Assembly (NCBI GenBank): GCA_037951165.1
Contig: JBBDHG010000015.1
Location: forward strand, 11,196,501-11,260,500
DNA: 64,000 nt
DNA from: Lophius americanus
Taxonomy: Eukaryota; Chordata; Actinopteri; Lophiiformes; Lophiidae
Direction: 5' to 3'
Part shown: positions 10,723-22,719 of the stretch, piece by piece
Position numbering within the stretch: position 1 is the stretch's first letter
How the letters are laid out: each line of letters opens with the position of its first letter
Made by a program: the position numbers and the translations under genes
Notes under the pieces: generated by a model
What the model was told of the DNA's origin: nothing
Seen by the model: the letters and a program-made list of their open reading frames with translations, nothing else
Databases searched by the model: none

Positions 10723-12730
10723 AGCAGAAAACAATTTGTGGTCAAATAATTTAATGAAAGTGACAACAGACAAGTTTCAACTTTCGGGAATTCTGGGGAA
10801 TATTCATTGTCTTATTCACGGCCCGTCACATTAAGATTGATCAAGTGAAAAACCCTCCTTTTCATGTGAAACAACTGAATCAATTAAAAAAACAAAACAC
10901 CGATTTCTTTAATGACAGTGGGGTTTTTTCCAGCTTTAAATTGTTGCATGTTTATTGGAACAAGCAACATTTGAGGATCCACTACAGTCAGTGGTTGTCA
11001 AAGGCGGAGCTTGAGCCCCCAGTCTCAGACCATCTAACAAGTCTGAACCACAGAACAGACAAGTATGCTGCAGAGGCAGACCTGAGCTTCCAGCAGGATA
11101 TTCATATTGGATACTGGGGAACAGAGTGTACTGGTAAGAACTTATCACAAAAAAAGAAACTCATCGTTTTGCTTTTGCTTTCTTGAACCATCAGGCCATG
11201 TACAACCATGTACTGATCATTTTAACCTTTGTCTTTGATTTAAATACATCTTAAGGTTGTCTAAATTACAAAAACCCTTCAAACTTCCTGTCTCCTAAAT
11301 TTCTCATAGTTTCAAATAATCACTATATCAATTTATATTCAGATTAAATGGGGGTATCTGTAAGAAAAATAATGCAATACGGTTTTACTGTTCAGTATTT
11401 TATACAAATTCCTCAAAATAAAGCCTAATAAAACTTTTCCAGTGAGTTTCCAATGAGATAATTTTGTAGAATTTTGTCACTAAATATGTTACATGGGTGA
11501 AATATACAATGAAATATAATTTTGATCTTAACATGCAGCTTTCATAGAGTTTCTTCATCATCAATTATGACTCAGTGAAAGTCTAAATATCTCCCTTACT
11601 AATGAAAATGTATTAAATAGAAAAACCATGATTTACATGAATTATAATAGATGAATAGAGGAATTAATGAATTAATATCAAATGTAAAGACATACAGTAT
11701 TATGAATGATTATTTATCATTGTCTTCATTTGATATAGAAATCCTTCCATATTGTTGTATCGGTGTTTTTTGTGGTGCTTCAGCCATCTGATCTTTCTTG
11801 ACCATTCAGAGCTACAGGCATGGATTGAAGACATCTCCTGAGGAGGCCGGATGGTTCTGGCTTTAATTAGTACAGCCTGTATTAGTAATGTCATCGAATC
11901 TTTACAGGCTATGCTAATCTATGCCAGAATCAGCAATGCAATGAAAGTGGAAGATTGATTCTGTGGGAATGGATTTCCACTTTTCTTTGTGTCGTCTGAG
12001 TCCATAGTGAGACGGAACTCTTTGAGATTTCTGTCTGTTAAAAGGTGTTTTCCTCTTGCCACTGGTGCTAATTGCTGGCTTACGTGGGAATTGTTGGGTC
12101 TCTGCAATAATTAGTGTAATCTAGAACTGCTCTTTTATTTCAGTAGCAAAAACGTCTTTCTGTTTAACAGATGCACGCCAAATCACTATGTGATTAAAAA
12201 AGGGTGAAAACGTGCCCAGATGACATTGATTTGATGTAAGAAACACAAACAAGTATAAAATTGAAAATGGATGCGTTAGGTGCTAGGACTGCTGCAAAGA
12301 TGAGGATTAATAAAGTCATTTATTTACAAAAGTCTAATAAATCTATCAGCTTCTGTGATTGGAAACTCTACCATCAGATAGCTTCATCTGTCCTCGGGTC
12401 TGCTCCAGGGAGAAAGAGCGGCTGAAGGGAGGGGAGAGTGAAAGAACGCTGAGCGAGGTAGTTTTTGAAGCCTGTAAGTTTACAGCTTTCACTATTTATT
12501 CATCAGCATGAGCAAAAGTTAAGCAGGAAAAGGATAAACACAGTATCTGGGTGGCTGGGAAGTCGAATCAGGCATGGACAATACTCCGTAATATTGGTTG
12601 AGGGGAACTCCCTGATAAAATTCTGCTCAAGGCCCCAGAAGGCTTGAGCTGGTTCCGGATAAACCCGTCTCATCTCGTCACAATGGCAACTGGCAGGTTT
12701 CCATGTAGTTGCAGATTGAAACATTTAAAG
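10723..12730. other. Intergenic region, possible chrm3 5' noncoding exon near 10980-11133
   Basis: I recognise no coding exon. The stretch ending at 11133 is less AT-rich than its surroundings and is followed by a good donor (actg|gtaagaac), with an open frame from 10845. It could be a 5' untranslated exon of chrm3 spliced to the acceptor before 13129, but nothing in the sequence proves this. The remainder is AT-rich without identifiable features. Confidence 0.3.
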
Positions 12731-12734
12731 TAGT

Positions 12735-13056
12735 TGCATGTTGATGGATGGACCGAGTACCTGGACTTTTACTTTTACTTGAACAACAAACTGGACTGGA
12801 CTCCCAGATCTGATGCCCTACACATGAAAGGACAAAGCAGATTGTACCTGCTGATGAGATTAGGCCCCTCACAGTATCAGGGGAGACTGTTGAGGACCTT
12901 CTTTGACTCTATAGTGGTATCACCGATCTTCAATGGAGTGGTCTGCTGGAAAAGCAGCACTTAAAAAGCTGATCTAGAGGGCCAGCTCCATTTTGGACCG
13001 CCCACCTGAACCTGTGGAGGTGGTGTGTGACGAGAGAATGATAGCCAGGTCATAAA
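12735..13056 (+). mobile_element. 3' fragment of a non-LTR retrotransposon (LINE) ORF2
   Basis: The plus-strand frame reads LNNKLDWTPRSDALHMKGQS, then RLYLLMRLGPSQY, LLRTFFDSIVVSPIFNGVVC and, after a stop, RASSILDRPPEPVEVVCDER. This is the typical region after the reverse transcriptase of fish LINE ORF2 proteins (LDW..N...L.KKGQSRLYFLRRLR, then an FYD..V.S...Y..VCW block). It is truncated and interrupted, so inactive. It ends just upstream of the first chrm3 coding exon. Confidence 0.8.
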
Positions 13057-13128
13057 TGACATGGTCTGTGTTTTTACAACAAAGACGTTAACTTCTTACT
13101 TTTGCGTCTTAAAACTCTTTTGTTCCAG

Positions 13129-13167
13129 ATGTCCATTGGTCATTATGAACCTTACATCCAACTCTGA
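13129..13167 (+). promoter_or_regulatory. Upstream ORF overlapping the chrm3 start codon
   Basis: If the chrm3 exon begins after the acceptor tgttccag (AG at 13127-13128), its first three bases are an ATG opening a 12-codon frame that ends TGA at 13165-13167. This overlaps the main ATG (13145) in another frame and could lower initiation at the receptor start. Whether the transcript begins upstream of this exon is inferred. Confidence 0.4.
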
Positions 13168-16100
13168 TCCCATCCACTTCCTCCTCAGCACTTCTCCTGG
13201 TCTGAGGGGCCCGTCTGATACCACCATCATAGCTGACCCTACTTTCTCGGGTACTGTTTATACAATTTTGTATCTTCATAACCATTTTTAAGTGAGATTC
13301 ATTATTTCAAAACAAATGTTAGAATCCTAATTTGGTGGAACTTTAATGTGAGCCTATTATTGAGCCTCACTTTGGACATTTCAGTTTTTTCCCTTTTGAT
13401 TTACTTTGATAATTCTGGGATAAAGTGATTAGCATCAATTTTGGAAATGTTTTATGTATTTTCAGGTGAATTGCGTCATTTCAGAGCCTACAATACAATT
13501 TCACTGTGTAAAAAAATGCTACCCATCAGAAATGTTCTTTTGGATCACACTGGTGTCACAGAAAAAACACATGTAATCCTTTTCCTTAGGCTTTCATTCC
13601 AGCACCTTGGCTTCAAAATCATTCACCTACTTGTGAATAGTGAATAGTTTTTTTCGGTGGAATTTTTGAATAGTATAATTGTCAGATTGTTTCAGAAAAA
13701 GGTGAGTTGTGCCTTAAATTGTGTCCCTTCACATCTTCAGGTGGCTCCTACCAGGAGTTGAGCAGATTATTGGACAGTGTTGGAGGGTTGAAGCAGCAGG
13801 ATGTCAGAAGTGTCTCAGGTGAAGGAGGGAACTTCACTCAGTCACCAGGAAACAGGACATTAATGCTGCCAGCTGACGACTTTGACCCATTAGGAGGACA
13901 CACGATCTTGCAGGTAACCTTTCAGCTCCCATGTTTAACTTCTTTCCTCATGGCGTCACTAGCTGGGTTACCACAGACAATTTTCTTCATTCCTATTGAA
14001 ATGGTTCAGATTGAGGATTGTGATCTAACAGGATCCGGTGTTTAAATTCGCCAATGCATCAAAGAGTTTAGCACTTTGAGATTTGATCCAATTGTAAGGT
14101 GCGTTATAAATTAAATGTATTATTATTATTTAAGGAAAATAACTGTGTGACCTGCTCAAAAGGCAATGACTTTATGACGTCTTTCCAGGAGATGAACATC
14201 TATCACAGGATCAATACAATTGTTGTTGTTGATGATAATATATATAATATAATATAACAGACTTCCTCCTTCCCTGGAGAGGAGGGATGCGGCCTCCTAA
14301 TCGGTGCACTTTAATCTCTTCTGAGTAGGCTTGAAAAAGTTTGGGGCTTCGGTCTCTCACGGCCACAAGCTTTACAACACCTTCCAACCGGACTCTGCCC
14401 ATTTCAGAGTTCTGTGGGTTGAGGAAGAGTGACACCGGCCTCAGTGCGACTATCAACACAAATTTTAAATAATGGATAATTCTTTAGCTCAAAAAAAGCA
14501 GTCAAAGAAGGGAAAACATGAAGACGTGCCTTGTGAAACCATTTAGAGGTAAACTGATGGGGTCTGCTCAGCTGAAGTGTAATATAGGTTGTAATCTGGG
14601 ACTTAACTGGTAAATACCACAAAAATTTACACACTGCACCTTTAAAACAGTGCTTTAAAATGTCTGATAAAGAACAGATATCCAGTTTGTTTAATCAAGG
14701 TTATGCAGAATAAAATGCTCCAACACTTTGTTAAGTTACTCCCAATGCCTGGTCAGTATAATTATAAATATTGAAGACAAAATAGCATCAAGCACAAAAA
14801 GTCTGCTAAAATAAAAACGTTTAAGAAAAAAATATATTAACTGTGAAAAACAAAGGAATATTGCCTTGATTTAAAATATTTCATTTGACTTATGTTAAAC
14901 TTTATACAGCTTCCTATTGCAGTTTTTGCCAATTACATCTGCAACCAAGAGATCTGTGTAAAATGCAGTTTACAATCCATCCAGAAAAGATCCGTTTGTG
15001 ACTTATTGGTGCAAATTCCATTTTCCCGGCTACGTCAAACACTTCTGTCAGGCAAAAATTCAGCTGTCTTCTTTACATGGGTTCAAAGAGCTCAAGGGAT
15101 TTATTCTCATTTGAACCAGTTGCTTATAGTTGATGTTCCAAGATAAACTACAGCTATGAAGCGGGTCCAAATTTCTGTAATTAATTACTTGAAGCTAGTT
15201 ATGTAAGTACTTCCATAGTCTGGGTAAATTTTGGCAAAACAAGCCCATGTTTAAAATGAAAATAATCTAAAGTCGACAGTAGATCTACAATTCCCAGATA
15301 AATAGATGGATTTGAGTAGCATTGAGAGGCAAAACTAGTGACTAAACACTACTTTGATACTTTAAAAGGTTTCAGTGTGTAAAATGTAGGGGCATCTCTT
15401 TGAATAAATGGTATACAGTAGTCATAATAATGTTTGGGTAGGTGTATAATCAGCTGTGAACAAAAATCCTTTTCTTATTTTAAGCTTAGAAAAATGTAGA
15501 AAAGGTCTATTTATGTAGAAAAAAGTTATTTTTGTCTTCTGAAGGAGCCGCTCCACTTCCATGGAGTCTGCCAGATTGCCTTGCATATGTGTGTAGTAGC
15601 CAGAATAGACTAACATAACTCTGGCTCTACTGCAGGCTTTTCCCGTTTTGCAGTCTAAGTGGCAGAACGATGATGAAGAAATGCTTTGCCTTTAAAAGCC
15701 AATTAAGAGGAAGTGGTTTATGTTTATGTTGAGAGAAGTGTGTACATTTTTGGGAAATGGAGAAACACACTTATTATATAGCAGAAGGAAAAGTAACAGA
15801 GCATGGAACCTCATTATGCTTTAACATCACACAACATCAGGCAGAGACACTTCATTTTTACGGTCAAAATCAATTAAATATGTTAGATAATACATTACTT
15901 ATTAAATATGTTCATATTGCATACACTTTAGACCAAAACGCATCACTTATAACCTCGATAACATGAGAGAGGGAGTAGAAAACACAACTTACCAGTCCAG
16001 TATAGTTTGTGATGTAAACTAGCAGCTATGCTAACCTCCCAGTGATGGTGGCAATGGTGCCTCCTGTGCAACAGCGACCCAAACTAAAACCATCCCTGCT

Positions 16101-19100
16101 CACCTGAACTCTGCAGACCCCAACTGTTATCCTCTCCTGAGGCGTAAGTCGTGTCTTAATTATTTCCCTTCCTTGACAGTGAGCTCTCGGGTTCTGTTGC
16201 TTTTCATTGTGGCACATAATGAGTGTGATCCTCCATATGTCAAAATGTGTGTTCCAGGGATGGGGCCCATGCCGCACCTGTCAACACAACCACTATGAGG
16301 AACAAATAATACTTGTCATTTTCCAGTTTTAGCGAATAACTAAGTACAACTTCTAAATATATCTATCTAAAGGTACCTCATGATGTGACTGCGTGAAACT
16401 TAAAGGCCACCATAGAATATTTGTTAGGGAGGGGTGGGCGGACATTGCAACGCCAAACTTCTCATTAGTTTGTTGAGTTTGAGCAGCCACCTGAGCATGT
16501 TATGGTTGTTCACATGGAAAACTTCTTTCTGATCTGTTGGACACTGCAGCATGGACGTCCATCTCCAGGATCAGTTTAACCCACATGGATATAAGTTTCT
16601 GGAATGCATTCAGGCTTCAGCCCTACCTCTGGAATTCTTACCCCTCAAGAGGCGGTCATTTACTTCGGGTCCGACGCACACCCTGGGTACCCATCCCTCC
16701 TGTGTCTCCTGTACCTGTCTCAGCGGTGGGCTCGAGGGGTCCTGGAATCAGTGTCCCAACAGACCCCTCTATGTGAAAAGTCTTAACGGTGGGCCACTCG
16801 CAGAAGAACGCAGTTAGCAGCAATAATTAATGCGGATTGAAGGACACGTTAGTCATCAACAGTATTTCATTATATCATATCATTATATTGGGAAAGAGGC
16901 AGAAAAGGCAGCAGAGGAAACAATAAATATGTATTCCACTTCAAATCGCTTAGATGCCGATTCGAACGGGATTAAAATGATCACCTGACTTCTGTGTTTG
17001 GTGAAATATGGACTGGAATTTTACTTTACAAATCATAGGCATGGTACATTTGCACTGGATTAGTATCACAGACATTGTCCGTAATGAAATCAAACCAACA
17101 CAGGTCCCAAGGTAATGCTAGTCCCGTGTGAATAGAGCACAAGAGAGCAAAGTCCCGTCAGTCTCTCTGTTCAATTACCCATTTCCATCACGTTTCCCAA
17201 CACAAGCAGAATACTACTGTTACCCTTTGAGATTTTCAGTTGTTGTAACTAAATCGTCAAGAGTATAGTACAAATGGATTTCCTTTATCCACACTTTTTG
17301 TTTTTTTTGTCTTCCTACTTTTTCAACTTCAGGTCATCATTATTGTCTTCCTCACTGGATCACTTTCTCTACTCACTGTTGTTGGAAACATCCTCGTATT
17401 GGTGTCTTTCAAGGTCAATAAAGCGCTGAAGACAGTCAACAACTACTACCTGCTCAGCTTAGCGTTTGCTGACCTTACCATCGGCACACTGTCAATGAAC
17501 CTGTACACCACCTACATCATCATGGGTCAGTGGGCGCTGGGACCAGTGGTCTGTGACCTGTGGCTTGCAATAGACTACGTGGCCAGTAACGCCTCAGTCA
17601 TGAACCTACTTGTTATCAGCTTTGACAGGTAACACATTATAAGTCACAATATTTTAGTTGATCACCTGAACTGAGAATGCTTTCACAACTGGAAAAAGGT
17701 CAACACCAAGGATAGTTTTAGTTTCACATTGCAAATTTTCAAACTCAGTAAGAAAGCTTTTTTGAAAGACCTACATCCTGTCATCATCATTTACGTGATC
17801 TGTGTCTTCGATATGCGATGATTGTTTAAGATAGTGCTTTTGGAATTCAGCAGATATTCTTCAGCTTAAGTTGATGAAATTGAAAACAGACTCATGTCAG
17901 TGACACATTCTATTATCATTATGACATCACTACCAGCAGTCAAGTTTATTAGTCGAGACTCTTTCTGCCGTGTTTTCTGTGTAGCTGGACGCATTCGTAA
18001 GTGGCGTTGATCTCCTGTTCTCTCGTATCCTCTCTCTCTCTCTCATCCTCCTAAATAAAACTAAATGTTTCAGGATTTTAATGTATTTCTTTTTACAAAT
18101 TACTATGTTGGTTCAATCTAGAATTAATACCTCATCTCTTGATGATGATGATGATTAATTGTTCTCTTCATTTTTTTGGCAGTGTATATTTTTGTTCACA
18201 GTTAGGCATAGAGTTTGTTCTTGTACTGAGTGGCAAAGGGTTTCCCAGTCTCAGAAACATATACAGGTATCTCCATGTGAGTGATGAGAGAGCCATGGAT
18301 AAAAGCCATATTAAGATCCAATACATATGTTCATTTATGAAAGTAACTGTAAGTAGAATTGCTATTTTGCCGACAGTGAAGCAAAGCAAAGCACTGTTAC
18401 ATGTACAATTATTTGTGTCTTAGGTATTTCTCTGTGACCAGACCCCTGACCTATCGGGCGAAGCGTACAACCAAGCGGGCCATGACCATGATTGGTTTAG
18501 CTTGGTCCATCTCTTTCATCCTGTGGGCCCCAGCTATCTTGTTCTGGCAGTATGTTGTGGGCGAGCGGACTGTGCAGCCTAATGAGTGCTACATCCAGTT
18601 CCTGTCCGTGCCCATCATCACATTCTGTACCGCCATTGCTGCATTCTATTTGCCTGTAACTATAATGGCAATCCTGTTTTGGAAGATCTATCAGGAGACA
18701 GAGAAGCGTGCTAAAGATGTACAAGGCCTCAAGGGATCTGCGTCAGGTAACAACCCAAGCCGGACTCAGAGTCAAGCGGAAGGTAGTGGAAGAGCTGGTG
18801 ATGAAGGTGTGACGAACAGACAGAGGGAATCTTCCGCCATGACCCGTCAAATAAGCTCTCAAAGCAGCAGCAGCTATGACCTAAATCGGCGAGCTTCAGA
18901 GAAGAACAAGAAGGACCACGCCAGCGTACCAGAAGTGAGACAAAGCAGAGGGAAATGTGGCCCATTCTGCATCCAGTTTTCATCACTGCTGCCAAGTCGC
19001 CATGCATCCAAAAGGTCCGTTCAAACCATTACAACCATTCTGTCTGAGGAAGAGCAGAGCAGCTGTGACAGCTTTAACAACAATGGAGAAGAGGAAGACA

Positions 19101-19994
19101 TTGAAGGTGAAAGTCTATCAAGGCCTCCAACAGGTTAGACGTAACTCCACTAATTTCCCTTTTCCACCAAGGCAGTTCCAGGTCTAGCTCAGAGCCAGTG
19201 CCTAATATGGAGGCATTTCTCTACATTTCCCCAGCTAAAGACTGGCACTCAGCCAGAAAAACTGGTACCAATGTGGAACCAAAACCTTGTAAGTCATAAA
19301 AAAACAATTGCAGGAGCCAAGCAAAACTTTGTGTTTTGCTTTGTGTTCTTATAAGTCCCCAGCACCAGCTGAGGACGAGCACCTGGTCTGCTTTGGTGGA
19401 GAAGAGGCAGAACATGAAATGTGTGCATGATATATTCAGTAAATAATAATCTATCTATCAATCATTCATCTAGGTGGTAAGGAATCAAGAGGGATGAAGA
19501 AAGACAAGGACAAACAAGCAACTTCATCCGACGAGGGTCGTAAAGCGCCACAGACAATCTCTGTCCGATCATCGGCTGCTGACAAATCACCAGTGGCCAT
19601 TACCATGAAAGATGCAGCGATTGCTAAACGCTTCGCCTCTAAGGCCAAGACAGAGATCAATAAGCGGAAGAATGAAAAAAAGGCAAACGAGAAGAAAGCG
19701 GCCCGGACACTCAGCGCCATCCTGTTCGCCTTCATTACGACGTGGTTGCCGTACAACATCATGGTGTTGGTCAACACCTTCTGTCAGGACTGTATTCCAG
19801 AAACGCTATGGGCTCTGGGCTACTGGCTGTGTTACGTCAACAGCACAGTCAACCCCATGTGTTACGCCCTGTGCAACAAGACCTTCCGGACAACTTTCAG
19901 GGATATTTTGATGTGTCAGTGGAATCAAAAGAAGAACAAGCCTCATTTTAATCAGAAGCAGGCTGTGGCTTTCAAGAAGAAAGACACAATGTAG
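13145..19994 (+). CDS. chrm3: Muscarinic acetylcholine receptor M3, five coding exons
   Basis: Complete gene for the Gq/11-coupled M3 receptor of the plasma membrane. Coding exons are 13145-13250, 13741-13913, 17333-17628, 18424-19133 and 19474-19994, 601 codons plus TAG, in frame throughout. The N-terminal tail has N-glycosylation sequons (NLT, NFT, NRT) and the family motif DDFDPLGGHTILQ. TM1 (GNILVLVSFKVN) opens exon 3. TM3 holds the amine-binding Asp at about residue 174 (WLAIDYVASN) and DRY at 191-193. The long third intracellular loop runs from about residue 280 to 490. TM6 reads TTWLPYNIMVLVNTFC, and TM7 has the NP..Y motif as NPMCY. Human M3 has 590 residues and, as I recall, an uninterrupted coding exon. 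Here introns fall before TM1, inside the Arg codon of DRY, inside the third loop and in the N-tail. Fish may have two copies (a/b); I cannot say which this is. Confidence 0.97.
13914..17332 (+). other. chrm3 second intron: repeat fragments, no exon
   Basis: A dispersed-repeat tail lies at 14068-14130 (gcactttgagatttgatcca, then an ATT run), also seen at 37785-37850 and partly at 38490-38520. A fragment related to 2286-2400 lies near 16380-16470. A GC-richer stretch at 16500-16820 is open in three frames but matches nothing I know. Pairs of short open frames near 14211-14634 and 16026-16277 look like chance or old transposon sequence. Confidence 0.5.
19160..19404. mobile_element. MITE-like element with inverted ends in a chrm3 intron
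   Basis: The left end (ttttccaccaaggcagttcc) is the inverse of the right end, which read backwards is ttctccaccaaagcagacca. The interior also shows partly symmetric text (ctcagagccagtgcc against cagctggtgctgggg). Length is about 245 bp with no coding capacity, as in a non-autonomous DNA transposon. It fills most of the 340-bp intron that splits the third intracellular loop coding region. Confidence 0.65.
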
Positions 19995-20763
19995 AAGACC
20001 AAATTATTAAGTGGATATTTATTTAAAGATGCATCTTCTAATCTGTAGTCAGAGTTTGAAGGCAACATACAAACCTCAAACTTCCGGCAAAAAAATCCTG
20101 TAGTGAATTTGCTTACAATACCTAGACAGCTACTGGCCAAGAATGGATGGACTATTTCTGTTCCCACAACATGTACCTGTGAGCTCCATGGCTCTTTTTT
20201 AACATTGACTACCATTTTGGCCGTGGCACAATAGCCCATACACTGATCACTGGATTTACATGATGTTTGCTGTGGATATTCTTGTCACCGGAGGACGAAT
20301 CACATTGCTTTGGGGGTTTACACTCTGCACCCAATTATTACAATTTAATGCAAAATTTCAAATAATATTTACAGAAAACATTACTGCTCCCAAATGATAA
20401 AGCATTTTAATTTATTCATGAGCGCACTCAAAGAGGGAAACGTCTTCCAGATCATGTCGGAATTAAAACATTTCTTGATGTCGTAATTGTCCTCTGAACA
20501 TCCCCAGCTGAGACAGAAAAGTTTGAAAAAACGTTTTTATGGACTTTGTACGGATGTCGTTTTATAGTCAACATCATTTCTGTTGATGTCCATTAGTTGG
20601 CCTGTCAAAACTCGTTCATCAACTACTTCTGGTTATCAGTGGAGGTCCTGATTATGGTCTGGATGTGAAATCATCTCCTCCTGCTCAGCAGGTCAGTGGT
20701 GCCAGCCTCAAGACAGACTTTGAGGTGCAGAGTGTAAGTTTTAGAGGTATATTTTTGAATAAA
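19995..20763 (+). other. chrm3 3' UTR with candidate poly(A) signal
   Basis: The AT-rich sequence after the stop contains AATAAA at 20758-20763, followed by T/G-rich DNA (ttattgttaacgatgattttgttggtgt), a reasonable cleavage context. The extent is inferred. Confidence 0.5.
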
Positions 20764-22650
20764 GGGAATATATTATTGTTAACGATGATTTTGTTGGTGT
20801 ACAATCATCTGAAAAATGTTGTGTTTACGTTATCGTAGAATGAACCATTCAATAGGTATAGGCCAGAGGAACTGTGCCGGTTTCTCACCATTCGTCAAAA
20901 TTTTGGGGCTCCTCACCATGATTGTCAAGTCCACCGCAAACCTGGAACCGCTAGACTCTACTGAACTTTACTCGCTGCATCTTTCATATTTTACCCCAAA
21001 ACAAATATACCTAAACGATAAACACAATCCTCACTTTGATCTTGGTTTCAACATTGTGTTTGTGCCCTAATGACTAGACACAGCTTTGAGGAGTTGCTAG
21101 CAGATATAAGTATAAACATATTCATTCATGTACTTAATTTAAAAACAAAAAATCTAATAATTCAGTAATCATTTTAGTAGTTCTCCAAGGATTTTGGAGC
21201 CTTGTGGGATTATTTGTCAAAATTCAAGCAAGCTTTTGTTTGTTTGTTTTGTGATATGAAGCTCCTATGCCAGTTTTGGTTTTCATTGTGCTTTCTCTAT
21301 TATAAAGGTTGTAAATATTTACATTTCTGCATCCAACATTGTAAAACAAAAGAAAATTAATTAATCTAATGAATGTCTGAATGCCCTCTAAAAATATATG
21401 TATCACATCATACAAGGAATTTCAAAGGGGTATAGTCCTTGGAATGTCTGTCCTATTTCACAAACAATACTTACTAGCCTGAACTAACTTTGCATACATA
21501 ATAGTCATAATAAGCAGTTCTGCGTTTTGATATTTTGAATTTCTACTTTTATTTTGTGTGATTTTCATGGTCTTCTGTGGCCCTGGAGGGTGGTTATTGT
21601 GTCCATAGCATATCTCGTTAAGTACACTGTATATTCGACCTTCACCAGAATATAAACATGAATAAACCACAGTAAGTGACTTTATCTATACTCATTTTTC
21701 TACTTATCTTACTTCTTGACTTTTTATAGGTACTACTCTAGGCTCTTTTACAAATAAAAGAAATATTACTTATTTCAAATTTTGATGTTTATTTAAACGC
21801 CAACCTGGTCAGTCTCTTAGCAACAACGTTTCCAGGTGAGAAATTCTGAGGTAGAATGCAAGAGGCTTAAACATGTTATTAAGAAAATTCTCGTACATAA
21901 GTCCGTTTTGCATCATGATTTCTGTCGGAGCTCAATACCATCTCCTTTATTTTTGATAATTTCACACAACATTTTTAGAAGGGCAGACCTGATAGTAGAA
22001 CAAATGGACAAACCAAACTCATCCTCATGATAAGTGTGTGTCACTCAGTCAGCAATCTGCCAACTTCATTTAAATCCTTCAAAAGTATATAATAAAAATT
22101 CATCCAAATGTGTAGGTTTCTTCATTTTAATTCTATGCTTTGCCGTTCTTGATCAGGGCATGAAGAAATACTGTGATTAAACCTACACGGTTGCCTTTTA
22201 ATAAATACATTTTCTTATTTTCCTGTGTGAATGTTAAACCAGTGCTGGACTGGTGCGGGTCCGGTAGTTATGTTTTTCCACATAATGATGGCCAGCTATG
22301 AACTGACCATGACCAAACATTAGCATAGGAATTCTAAACAGATTTATTCTGGGTGAGCTGTGTTTAGGGTGAGTAAAGATTAAATAAAGTCTGAATGCTT
22401 TTCCTGTGTTTCTTTTTCCCTTTAGAAAAGCGGCCTTGAATGTTTAATAGACCCGGTCCAACCACTGGCATTTTATAATTGAAGTTATAAAAAGCAGGGA
22501 TCCATCCTCAGCTTTAAAGCTGAATAATTGATAACATTTGAAGTTAAGAGTATTGGGTGCAAAAATAGTGCACTCTAAAAACCTCCAACAACAAAAAATC
22601 AGTCTTTGTGAGTTTTCCCAAATTATGAAACGAAATCCGACCAACAATCA

Positions 22651-22691
22651 ACATTTGAGTCAGGAGATATAGTTTCTCCTGACTCAAATGT
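22651..22691. repeat. Perfect 17-bp inverted repeat (hairpin)
   Basis: Left arm acatttgagtcaggaga (22651-22667), 7-nt loop, right arm tctcctgactcaaatgt (22675-22691), an exact reverse complement. There is no T-run after it and no known role. Confidence 0.9.
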
Positions 22692-22697
22692 AGAGTT

Positions 22698-22719
22698 CAT
22701 TTGTGCATGAGCACAAATG
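22698..22719. repeat. Perfect 9-bp inverted repeat beside the 17-bp hairpin
   Basis: Arms catttgtgc (22698-22706) and gcacaaatg (22711-22719) around the loop atga. It begins 7 bases after the larger hairpin. Confidence 0.85.

Larger units (their letters stand above)
9570..10760 (-). repeat. Decayed tandem array with a tRNA-Phe-derived unit of about 340-350 bp
   Basis: Four tRNA-Phe-like cores start at 9621, 9973, 10313 and 10653. The flanks repeat too: taatcattaaaca or close variants precede copies 1-3. The stretch aatcaaaatcaaggacta (near 9770) recurs as aatcaaaatcaaggatta (near 10475), 15-100 bases after copies 1 and 3. Flank similarity is best between copies 1 and 3, which hints at a higher-order unit of about 690 bp. 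Confidence 0.7.

Noticed and set aside
10845..11186. 113-codon frame upstream of chrm3 as a protein exon
   Set aside because: No similarity to anything I know. At most a 5' untranslated exon with a good donor.
16537..16817. Three overlapping plus-strand frames in GC-richer DNA in a chrm3 intron
   Set aside because: Three frames open at once reflects composition. None matches a known protein, though a transposon origin is possible.
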